A stretch of DNA of 64,000 nucleotides, from assembly GCA_023392075.1 (NCBI GenBank), contig JAEVZU010000193.1, forward strand, positions 11,646 through 75,645, written 5' to 3'. This DNA is from Bacillota bacterium. GTDB taxonomy: Bacteria > Bacillota > Clostridia > Acetivibrionales > DSM-1351. The translations under genes were made by a program, and so were the position numbers. Each line of letters starts with the position of its first letter. The stretch's first letter is position 1. The notes under the pieces are model-generated. The model was not told the DNA's origin. It ran no database searches and saw only the letters and a program-made list of their open reading frames with translations. This document shows, piece by piece, positions 26,823 to 36,200 of this stretch.

Positions 26823-29144
26823 ATGCGATTTACGAAATTATTTCAGAGAGGAATTTTTTCTACCAGAAAGTATTATACCAAGGTGCTTTTATCATTTATA
26901 ATAATGGCTTTCCTTATAGTTTTGTCAACTTCCCTGGTTTTTTCCTCAATGTACATGAATACCATTTATAAACAGCTTTCCATTGACTCGGTAAACGATA
27001 TGGAAAAGCTGACTTCGGAATTCGATAATGTGTTCAAGCAATTTAAGGACACAAATATTTACCTGAATCAGGTGCCTGATATCAATGCATTTTTATATTC
27101 CTATTCGATTGATGATTACATGACCTTGAACAGGGCCGATATGATATCCCGCCAGATTAAAAACCTGAACAGCTACATTCATTCCATAATGCTCTACAAC
27201 AAGGATGTCAAATACACACTTATGTCCGGAAATCTCAATATTGACAGGAACCAGTTTACAAGCAGTGCTTTAAAATCTCCGGATGCAAAGAGCAGTCTCA
27301 ACATGGTAATCAGCTCTGTTTCCGATGACAGTACCCGGAATGGCCAAAAGGAAAAAACCATTTCAATACTGTTCAACGATTCGGACAAAAAGAATATTTC
27401 CTCCGACAGCACTATTGTAATGACGGTTGACAGAGATGAGCTGGAAAAGAAATTGCTTGGAAAAGCAGATGGGACCACTATTGTCACCGACAGCAGCGGC
27501 CAGGTATTATTTTCCTCCGAGCCTTCCTGGAATAATTCTGTAGGACAGCAAGCCTTCTTTTCCAGAATAACAGCTTCCGAAAACAAGCCTGACAGTTTCA
27601 AGATAAATATAGACAATAACAATAAAATTGTTTCATACGCTAAAAGCGTACAAACAGGTTTCTATATTATCAACATTCTGAATACCGATAATTATACAGG
27701 AATAATATTAAAAAATGAGATAACCGTTTTATCAATAAGCATGGGTATCCTGCTGGTATTTCTTTTAGCAGGTTATTTTATATCCAGAAACATATACTCT
27801 CCAATAAAAAAAGTGACCGCTCAGTTTTCGGGTTCCAAATATGTTGATCCCGGTGACACTCACTATGCTGAAATTGCTACCATTTCTCAGGTTTTCAACA
27901 ATGCACTCAAACAAATTGACGAGCTTGAAATGAGAAGCGATGACAACAATCTTAAACTTAAGGAAGAGTTTTTAAGAAGGCTGTTGAGAGGTAATATTTC
28001 TGAAGAAACCATCCTTTCCGAAGCCGGGTTATACAAATTCGACATAGAGTTCTCAAATCTCATTATGTGTTGTATGAGAATTGACAACCATGCAAATATG
28101 GGCTGGAATAAAAAACTTGCTTATGAATCCGCCATATCAAGTATTTTCCCTGAGGTTCTCAATAAGGCTTTCAAATATGAAGTGGTCAATATGTATGAAG
28201 GTGAATTTGCCTTGCTTATCAACTTCCGGAATACTTCCGAAAATAGTCTGAACCTTGTCATTGAAGCCATGGACACCATACGGGATATTACAAAAAGAAC
28301 GCTCCAGTTAACTCTGTCAATAGGAATCAGCGGAGTTTCCAACAGCATTCCGGAATGCAACGGCTGCTATGCCAAGGCCGTTGAGCTTGTAAAGCACAGA
28401 TTCATACTTGGAGGAGATCATACGATTTACCAGAGGCTTTTGGATGATATTATAACCACTAATGTCAATTATCCGGATGAGATGAATGACAAACTCTTAA
28501 AAGCAATAAGAATGAATAAAAAGGAGGATTTCGTCAATAACCTCCGGGATATCATCGAATTTTTAAAGGGTTACCCCTATTCAAAATCCATATCCATGTT
28601 GTTTCAGGTTATAAGCGAATGCATTAAAACAATAGACCAGACCTCCCAGCAGGACAGTAAAAAATACTATTTGGGTCTGGATGATATAAATACCATTATC
28701 GGTTCTCTTGAAACCCTGGAACAGGCAATGGAGTGGCTCATAAACATTTTTGACAACTATCAGGAAATGATGGATAAAATTAATCTTCTTAAAAATGACA
28801 AACATTACAAGCTGGTTGAAAAAATGCAGACGTATATAATGGAAAATTACAGGGACTGCAATATGAATGTAGAAAGTCTGGCTGATATTGCAGGGTATAC
28901 CTCTTACTATTTCTCAAAGGTATTCAAGGATATAACAGGTCTCGCCGTAATAGACTACATCCGACAGGTGAGAATAAATACGGCAAAGGAACTGCTGTGT
29001 GTAGATGAAATCAAAATAAGCGATATTCCCTGTATGGTAGGCTTCTCAAATCCCAGCTACTTCTATTCTATTTTCAAAAAGGATGTAGGATTGACCCCAT
29101 CTGCATATAAGGAGTATATACTCAGCAAGAATAAATCAAAATAA
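26823..29144 (+). CDS. Membrane-anchored AraC regulator with Cache-like sensor (YtdP-like)
   Basis: A 773-residue one-protein signalling system. It has an N-terminal membrane segment (~20-44), an extracellular Cache-like domain (~45-290) and a second membrane segment (~292-313). A cytoplasmic linker region follows, then a C-terminal AraC double helix-turn-helix (~670-770, with VESLADIAGYTSYYFSKVF). This is the YtdP layout of Bacillus, next to ytcQ-ytcP-yteP homologues as here. It probably senses the substrate or loaded lipoprotein and activates the divergent importer operon. Start 26823 follows TTGGAGG. A close paralogue is at 51.4-53.7 kb. Confidence 0.87.
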   Translation: MRFTKLFQRGIFSTRKYYTKVLLSFIIMAFLIVLSTSLVFSSMYMNTIYKQLSIDSVNDMEKLTSEFDNVFKQFKDTNIYLNQVPDINAFLYSYSIDDYMTLNRADMISRQIKNLNSYIHSIMLYNKDVKYTLMSGNLNIDRNQFTSSALKSPDAKSSLNMVISSVSDDSTRNGQKEKTISILFNDSDKKNISSDSTIVMTVDRDELEKKLLGKADGTTIVTDSSGQVLFSSEPSWNNSVGQQAFFSRITASENKPDSFKINIDNNNKIVSYAKSVQTGFYIINILNTDNYTGIILKNEITVLSISMGILLVFLLAGYFISRNIYSPIKKVTAQFSGSKYVDPGDTHYAEIATISQVFNNALKQIDELEMRSDDNNLKLKEEFLRRLLRGNISEETILSEAGLYKFDIEFSNLIMCCMRIDNHANMGWNKKLAYESAISSIFPEVLNKAFKYEVVNMYEGEFALLINFRNTSENSLNLVIEAMDTIRDITKRTLQLTLSIGISGVSNSIPECNGCYAKAVELVKHRFILGGDHTIYQRLLDDIITTNVNYPDEMNDKLLKAIRMNKKEDFVNNLRDIIEFLKGYPYSKSISMLFQVISECIKTIDQTSQQDSKKYYLGLDDINTIIGSLETLEQAMEWLINIFDNYQEMMDKINLLKNDKHYKLVEKMQTYIMENYRDCNMNVESLADIAGYTSYYFSKVFKDITGLAVIDYIRQVRINTAKELLCVDEIKISDIPCMVGFSNPSYFYSIFKKDVGLTPSAYKEYILSKNKSK

Positions 29145-29198
29145 TATGTTTATGCAGCCTGTGGCTCAAGCTAAGAAAAAATGGTTAATTTGAAGACA

Positions 29199-29246
29199 AA
29201 AAGAACCTGCCAAAGAATATTTATTTTCTTTTAACAGGTTCTTTTC
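29199..29246 (+). terminator. Intrinsic terminator of the YtdP-like gene
   Basis: AAAAGAACCTG pairs with CAGGTTCTTTT, with an inner AAAGAATA/TTTTCTTT stem and trailing T residues. Confidence 0.8.
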
Positions 29247-29285
29247 TGACTGGAATATTTGAATTAACTCCCAGCGCCAGTTAAT

Positions 29286-29642
29286 TTAACGCGCTGTGCT
29301 ATTTAATTTATATTTTGCTTTACCCGCATAATTTTTATATCAACTGGTAACTTCCGTACTAACTTCATAAAATAAAGATGCACCCAAAACAATTGGGAAA
29401 ATTGTATCGCCTCATTTAAAGCGGTTTTGCCGTCGCTCAAACTCGACCTCCTGTCTCGATTTGAAGCTCAAAGCAACGTCCTTTTGCTTTGCCGGCAAAA
29501 CCTCTTTACCTTCGTCGACAATTTACCGCAATTGTTTTTAACTGTGCATCTTATTTCATGAAGTTGTACTCGCGTACCAGTTGACTCTGATTAAATCTAT
29601 CTGTAAAGCAAAAACAAAATTTCAAATAGCATAACAGGTTAA
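29286..29642 (-). repeat. Palindromic intergenic repeat, copy D (full length, best preserved)
   Basis: A 357-bp copy with ends TTAACGCGCTGTGCTA and TAGCATAACAGGTTAA. Almost the whole sequence is a near-perfect long hairpin (for example GGTTTTGCCG at 29423-29432 with CGGCAAAACC at 29493-29502). The tip is a three-way junction made of hairpins 29435-29467 and 29469-29491 with one- or two-base linkers. The second hairpin stem is CAAAGCAA/TTGCTTTG around loop CGTCCTT. It abuts the GH38 gene: the shared TTAATTTAA end sequence contains that gene's stop codon. Confidence 0.9.
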
Positions 29643-29643
29643 T

Positions 29644-32600
29644 TTAATAGCTTATCTTTACGGTTTTGATTTCAAAAGGGCCAAAGGCCAAGTCAAAAGT
29701 ATTTCCTGCACCTATTTCCTCCAACTTCTCTTCCAGCATGTTGGTAAGCTCAATTGCCTTTGGCTTCATACCAAGGGCTATCCTTGAACGGGTAAAGGTG
29801 CCCTCGGCTTCATACAACCTCAGGATAAAGGCCTTTTGGTTGTCCTCGCACGGCTTTACGGTCTCGATTATTATATTTGAACTGTCTGCCCGGGCCAGGG
29901 AGTCAAGTTCAGCGGCACCAGGTATCACGAGAGGTTTGTAATTCAGGCCGTACGCCGGCAATATGACATTGTCGGCGCTGAAATCACCTGTATGTGGTAA
30001 AAAGGAATATACGCATTCATGAATTCCCGCATCTCCTCTGGGATCAGGTCTGCATCCGCCCTTGTGCAAGGACAGCCTCATATCCGAACCCTCAACCGAT
30101 ATACCGTATTTGCAGTCATTTAATATGGATACTCCATACCTTGTTTCAGAAATATCCGTAAACTTGTGGTTTACGACCTCAAACATAGCCTGTTCATAGC
30201 TGTTGTTGCGGGTAGTGGGCTTCTGGCTATGGCCGAACTGGATTTCATGCCTGGCCGTGTTGCTCACTATGGTGGTGTCAAAATCAACCTTCAGGAAGCG
30301 GTGCTTGTCGTTCCAGTCAATAACTGTCTCAAAATCCACCCTTGGAGTGGTGGAATAGAATATCATATCCTGTCTGACGGTTGATTTGCCGGTAAGTTTA
30401 TAGGTACTCCGTATACGGAACTGGATTTTTCCGTCTGCAGCAATTTTTCTGTCAATCAGTCCGGCATTGGCCTCGAACTTCATCTGACAATCGGCATCAA
30501 TATCCCAGTTATCCCAGGCAGTGGGCACATCCTCCGCAATCAGGAACGTGTTCAGCGGATAACCAGCCCCTCTCAGCTCCCGGTTTACACGTGTGTCAAT
30601 AAATGAGCTGATTGTACCGGCCTCATCAAAGGTCACTCTGGCAAACGGTGTAGTCAGCACATTCCCTTTCAGTTCAAAAGGAGATTTATCCTCTCCTGCT
30701 GCCGGGGCTGCTGCATTACCGGCCGGTTCAAAAGCCAGAACTCTGCTGCCCAGCGAGGGCAGTTTTATGTTTGCCACACACAGTTGTTCTTCCCCTCTCA
30801 AATTCTGAACCTGCTGAGTTTTGATATCCTTATCAGTTGCAGCTTTATCACCGAACCCGGCCAGATATATCATGCCCGGCCTTTCAAAACCCAGTGTATT
30901 TACTACTGTTACCGCATTTTTATCGGCTTTGGCTCCGGCAGTTATATCAATAAGTTCCTGGGCTTTCTCAAGGAGCTGCCCCATTTCCCGGTAACAGTCG
31001 TCATGTGCTCTTGGAATGCACGTTCCGGGCAAAATATCATGAAACTGGTTGACCAGCAAGGTTTCCATCAGGGGTCTGATATCTGTATCCGCTGCTGTTT
31101 TTTCTTCCGAGACCGCCCTGTGCACTGTAAGAAATTCAAGATCATGCAGAGCTGTTTCAGCTTTTCTGTTGTTCCGCTTGATTGTATGCTGGTTTGTCAA
31201 TGTCCCCCTGTGCAGTTCAAGATACAGTTCACCCTTATATACAGGAGGGTTTACAGCCTCCTGCTCAAGCTTCTCCATAAAGCTTCCCACACTCATATGC
31301 TCAGCCCTGGGACAGCCCTCCAGGTCACGAACCCTTTTTGCCATTTCAATCATTTCAAACTGCGGGCCGCCTCCTCCGTCGCCATATCCATAGGCTATAA
31401 GACGGCTTTTTGCTACATTCTTATTTTTTAAATAATTGTCACTGCCTCTGCCGTCGATGCTCTCCAACAAAGCCTTTGGCTCAGGCCAGCAATGAGTGAT
31501 GTTGAAGTGGGTAAACACCTCTGTGCCGTCGATACCTTTCCAGTAAAAGGTTTCATAGGGAAATTTGTTGGTATCGTTCCAGGACATTTTAGTTGTGAGG
31601 AAATAGTCAACCCTGCAGCCCTTCATAATCTGCGGGATTGCGGCACTGTAACCGAAGGTGTCGGGCAGCCAGAAGCAGTTTGAGGTATAGTCAAAATATT
31701 TCTGTGTGTATTTTTGTCCCCACAGGAACTGACGGATCATTGATTCACCGGAGGTTATATTACAGTCACATTCCACCCAGACCGCCCCATTTGGTTCATA
31801 TCTTCCCTCCCGTACTTTTTCCGCAAGCTTTTCAAATAATCCCGGGTAATTTTTTCTGATCATTTCCGTGTGGTATGCCGAACTCTGAATGAAACGGTAC
31901 TCGGGAAACTGATTCATAAGACTGATCTCATTTGAGAAGGTCCTTGCACATTTTTTTACTGTTTCAGGTATATGCCACAGCCATGCCGTATCCATGTGGG
32001 AATGCCCCACCAAGCCTGCAAACGGCGCCGACTTCGAGTTTTTGGCTTCCAGCAGCGGTTTCATTATTTCCCTTGCTTTTGCCAGAGCCGGTCTCCATAC
32101 TGATTCCTCTGCATTTTCAACCGAGTAATATACGGTTTTGTGCACCTCGGTCAAACAGTTAATTATATCGGCACGTCTGAAGCTTAAGGCATCAAGCTTT
32201 TCCGCCATCTGGTTCAAGGTTCTCAAATCGTATATGAAATCGGCTATATCCTGATTTTTAATACAAAGCCAGATTGCTTTATATTCATAGCGGTAATCAC
32301 TTCTGACATTGGTTTCAAAGGGCTGAGTTCCCAATATGTAGTGGCCTGCGTAAAATTCCACGGCAAAATCAACTACTTCCTTCCTGAAGTCTCCATCTAC
32401 CAGTAAATCACAATAGTGGTTGCCATGACCTGTCTGTACTATCTTTGTGGCAAAAGTACCCGAGGGTATGCCGTCAACCCACAGCATTGCCTCATACCCG
32501 CCCACTTCAGGTCTTATATAAATATTTTGGCCTTTATACTCCTGCGGAATATGTACTTTTCCCTTGAACCAGCAATACACTCCTTCACTTCCCCAGGTAT

Positions 32601-32775
32601 CGCCCCTTTTTATATCCTTATAAAGGCCTTCATCCTGAGGTATGCTGTGATGCTGCTCCATGGTTTCATAATATCTTGCTTCTGCTTCTGCAATATTGGA
32701 AAATACGTAGGGTTCCAGGGTTTGCTCATACCTTGCAAGCTTTTGCAGCATCCGGTTTATTTGTATATCATTCAT
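29644..32775 (-). CDS. GH38 alpha-mannosidase
   Basis: About 1043 residues, the usual size for bacterial GH38. The zinc site includes GHSHMDTAWLW (His258, Asp262 from this start) and the nucleophile is Asp372 in FWLPDTFGYS. C-terminal beta domains follow. It releases alpha-linked mannose; without a signal peptide it acts on imported oligosaccharides. Start choice is uncertain: ATG 32775 has AAGGAG 12 bases before it, while ATG 32817 has no ribosome site. It is the last gene of the run GH2-GH95 remnant-GH38, and repeat D follows at once. Confidence 0.9.
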   Translation of the reverse strand: MNDIQINRMLQKLARYEQTLEPYVFSNIAEAEARYYETMEQHHSIPQDEGLYKDIKRGDTWGSEGVYCWFKGKVHIPQEYKGQNIYIRPEVGGYEAMLWVDGIPSGTFATKIVQTGHGNHYCDLLVDGDFRKEVVDFAVEFYAGHYILGTQPFETNVRSDYRYEYKAIWLCIKNQDIADFIYDLRTLNQMAEKLDALSFRRADIINCLTEVHKTVYYSVENAEESVWRPALAKAREIMKPLLEAKNSKSAPFAGLVGHSHMDTAWLWHIPETVKKCARTFSNEISLMNQFPEYRFIQSSAYHTEMIRKNYPGLFEKLAEKVREGRYEPNGAVWVECDCNITSGESMIRQFLWGQKYTQKYFDYTSNCFWLPDTFGYSAAIPQIMKGCRVDYFLTTKMSWNDTNKFPYETFYWKGIDGTEVFTHFNITHCWPEPKALLESIDGRGSDNYLKNKNVAKSRLIAYGYGDGGGGPQFEMIEMAKRVRDLEGCPRAEHMSVGSFMEKLEQEAVNPPVYKGELYLELHRGTLTNQHTIKRNNRKAETALHDLEFLTVHRAVSEEKTAADTDIRPLMETLLVNQFHDILPGTCIPRAHDDCYREMGQLLEKAQELIDITAGAKADKNAVTVVNTLGFERPGMIYLAGFGDKAATDKDIKTQQVQNLRGEEQLCVANIKLPSLGSRVLAFEPAGNAAAPAAGEDKSPFELKGNVLTTPFARVTFDEAGTISSFIDTRVNRELRGAGYPLNTFLIAEDVPTAWDNWDIDADCQMKFEANAGLIDRKIAADGKIQFRIRSTYKLTGKSTVRQDMIFYSTTPRVDFETVIDWNDKHRFLKVDFDTTIVSNTARHEIQFGHSQKPTTRNNSYEQAMFEVVNHKFTDISETRYGVSILNDCKYGISVEGSDMRLSLHKGGCRPDPRGDAGIHECVYSFLPHTGDFSADNVILPAYGLNYKPLVIPGAAELDSLARADSSNIIIETVKPCEDNQKAFILRLYEAEGTFTRSRIALGMKPKAIELTNMLEEKLEEIGAGNTFDLAFGPFEIKTVKISY

Positions 32776-32821
32776 TTTAAACTTCAACTCCTTTATTTCA
32801 GGTTCTTTTTCTTTCATTTAT

Positions 32822-32837
32822 TACTTTAACCCGTTGC
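32822..32837. promoter_or_regulatory. Shared 16-base motif, possibly an operator or repeat end
   Basis: TACTTTAACCCGTTGC recurs with one change (TACTTTAACCCCTTGC) at 51130-51145, upstream of importer 3. It also resembles the terminal repeat TTAACCCGTTGTGC of the palindromic family, so it may be a leftover repeat end rather than a control site. Confidence 0.3.
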
Positions 32838-32857
32838 CGGATTTTAATATAGTGGTC

Positions 32858-33226
32858 TTATTCATAATTCCCGGCCTGTTCATGATTTTCAAAATACAGA
32901 TACAAATCTCCCAGGGGCTCATAATGTCTTTGCCCCTCAGGTGTTCCGGATAAGGCCATACAGGCCAGTCTTTCGGCCTTGTCGATTTCTCCCCCGGCAA
33001 TCAATTGCCGGATTTCAGGCAGATATTTCAGGGCATCCGGGTTATTTCTGTCCCTTGGTCCGCCATACCATACACTGTCTTCGTTAAGTTGAATCCGTTC
33101 AGCAGCTATACCGCCAAATACCATTCCCCCCAGCCTTCCATTTCCCACAGCCAGAGCTTCATTCCATCCTGCCTGTATGTCTGCGGGCTGACCATACCAG
33201 AGTTTCAGCACATTATTTGTACCCAT
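32858..33226 (-). pseudogene. Truncated GH95 alpha-L-fucosidase (N-terminal piece)
   Basis: Only 122 residues of a family normally about 750-800 long. The text is a clear GH95 N-terminus: LWYGQPADIQAGWNEALAVG, then NGRLGGMVFGG, ERIQLNEDSVWYGGP and EPLGDLYLYFENHEQ. It stops at NYE, just where the family continues with an RxLDL segment. The catalytic barrel is absent, so no fucosidase activity is expected. The start has AAGGAG nine bases upstream. The break lies about 30 bp from a TTAACCCGTTG sequence like the end of the palindromic repeats, suggesting a deletion there. Confidence 0.85.
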
Positions 33227-33288
33227 CAGGAAATTCTCCTTAAAAATCATTTTATTTTTCCCAGGAACATGAATGCCGGCATTTTCTT

Positions 33289-36200
33289 TTACCCACCATA
33301 TCCGAAAACCTTGAACTCTGAAACGCTCAGCGGTTTTAGAGCTACATTGGTTATCACAAGTTTGACATACCTTGCTTTCTGTTTATTAAAGCAAAGGATG
33401 ACCTTGCCGTCTATAAAGGACAGTTTCTCTTCATCGGACACATTATATTCTTCCTCCCAATGCTTGCCGTCCGTACTGAATAATAGCACAAAGCTTCTGG
33501 GAGTATTAAGCCTTACACTTGTATCTTCCATACGTGAATTGAATTGAAGCTTTGCTATCTCATATACAGACTTCAGATCTGACTGAAGATACATGCCTTT
33601 TACCTGTGTTTCGGAGGACTCCCAGAAATATCCTTTACCTTTTGTTATATTATCACAAATTTCCTGATTGGAGTTAGTGATAAATTGAAACTGCTCTCCC
33701 ACTATTTCCTGAAATCCTTCTGATTCCAGGGAAAACTGCAGGTCAAGGCTGTCGCTGTCCTTGCGCCTGAAAACCACAGATAACGGAGCTGCTTCGTTTA
33801 CCTCTCTATTTTCCTTGATAACAAGCTTATTCCAGCCATTTTTTAAAGGCAGGGCGGCGAGAGCTATCTGTTTGCCTTCCGATATGAGAGTATTGTTCAG
33901 ATATAGCTCTTTCCTGTTTTTATTCCTTATCTGAACCTCCATGAGATCAGGATTTAGCAGCAGGTCTGTTCTGTCTGACGGAGAATGGATATATAGGCAA
34001 TAATAGCAATACGGTTCATTTTTGCCCGAATCACTGTCCAATAAATCCAAAACTCTCCAAAACCCGGCTCCGACTTCCTCAAACCTGTTAATTTCAGGGC
34101 TCATACTCTCCGGCTCCAAATTGTTTTTTGAACTCAGAACAAGTGCCTTAGTCACCTTGCTGTCGTAAATCCCTTCATGCAGAATATTTTCAAATTCATC
34201 GGACATTTTACAGTTTACTGTAAGTCCCATATTGGAGAAAAACCGGCTTGCAAGTCTTTCAAGCTTACGGTTTGCATAGGACATATCAATCTGCCCCAGT
34301 ATGACCTTCACTGTGTTGATATGAGTCTCAGCCAGGCCGTAAAGCGGAGTTTTTGTTTCCTGTTCACTCCTGAGTATTGATACTGTTTTACGATCCTCTC
34401 CCTGAAAATTCCACATTCTCCAGTTCAAATCAGCGTTCTTTAACAGGCCTTTGACCTTCCGGTCATCTTTAATCAGGAAAGGCCTTTTGCATATGACTGT
34501 CTCCTGGCCTGCTTCAAGACCGTACAAATCCCCGGCATGAATGCCGTCAGTCAAAGCAGTGTCCTTGCCGGCTTTTATCAGCTGGTACAGAGGTTTCTCA
34601 ACTACTTCGATATATCCTTTGAGACTGTCAGGCAGTGTAGCCTCATCAAAATTACACAACAGGATTTGCTCTGCGTTATATGGCATTATTTCATCCAGGT
34701 AATCCAGCCTGCGGCTTCCGTCTGCCACCAGGAGTTTTACTTCCCGCAGCGACCTTATTTGGTCTCTGTTTTTAACCTCTGCCAGTGTAAAGTCTATTCC
34801 CATCTTTTCAAAGCTGCGGTGCATATCCGAATCCTTCTTCGAAACCAGGACACATTCATGGGCTTCGGTTTTACCGGTTTGAGCAGCATATGCAATCAAA
34901 TTCGAGAGAAGTACCAGGGCGGCAGGTTCCTCTGCAGCCCACTTTAAAAGCGGAATGGTACTGACCAGCTGCACTGCTTTCCCGTTCTTGATATCAAGTA
35001 TCAGAGGAATACCTTTTCCGGTACAAAACAGATTAAATGCACTTACACATAAATTATCCTGGAAAGTATTATTGCAAAGGTATCCGTTACCCCAATTGAA
35101 CAGGTCCTCTTCCTCCAGATTTTCCATAAGCGTCCTGTCATCTACATTTAAAAACGCATTTTCAGCCGAACCATGCGAAAGCCATGATTTGAACCCATGC
35201 TTTTCGGGCAAAAGATCCAGTACAGAGCAGCCCGCCCCGGTCAAGCCGGCCGCCGCCTCTTCCGTACACTCCTCAAGCAGATAAATGTCTATCCCTTGAG
35301 TAAGTCCGCCAACTGTTTCTATTCCCGATTTCTCAAAAAATTCATTGGCACCCAGCCCTGAACCTCCCAATATTCCTACTTTTCCGAAACCACCCATAAA
35401 ACTGAAAATGTGGTTTTTATTATAAACTTTTATACTGCAGACATCCTCAAAGACAATATTATCACGGAATTTCATTAAAATCCTGAGAGATAACCTCTCA
35501 ATAGAATCTACAGCCGGAAGATCAAATTCTATATCCAATTCCTCGTAGCCGGCGGGTTTTACCAGGACACTTTTATTTCCGCTCCCGAGAATTTCTCCTC
35601 TCTGTTCCATTTGCCATTCCAGTATGTATTCCTTCTCTTCAAAAGAATCATTGAAAACCGATATTTTTTTAGCTCCTGCTTCTCCGTTATAATAACGGGA
35701 CCTGCCCTCTTCAAAGAAAAACCTTTCAGGAAGGTATGCCTGCCTCACCCATTCAAATACCGTATTGGGAATATATTCAGGCAGACTGTCGTCGTAGCCG
35801 GCGTTCAAGGTTGAAATATAAGGGCCGGTCCTTGTTGGTTTGACACCCGGCAGGGACAAATCCGGATAATTTATGATCCTTTCCTTAAAGGGCAGTGGTT
35901 TCAGGCCATACCATACCAGATTAAACACACATACCTGTGCGGCCCATTTTCTTTCATGCTTCAGGTTTTCAAAAAGTTCCCGGCCAATGGCTTCAAGCCT
36001 CCCGTCAAAGGACAGGTAGGTTTTTTCACCGTACTGATTGCATACACAATCCGGTGTTGCATAATAAAGACTTCCCATCTCTCCTATTGTAACAGGCTTG
36101 TTTACATTTTCAGGACCCTTTTTACCCGGGTAGTGCAGAGAATAAACATCAAGCCTCCCGCCCATATCCTGGCTTCCATCTCCGCTGACCGGACGTGTGG

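Noticed and set aside
30784..31431. Long opposite-strand reading frames inside GH38, GH2 and other large genes
   Set aside because: They lack ribosome sites and domain signatures and mirror the codon pattern of the real genes on the other strand.
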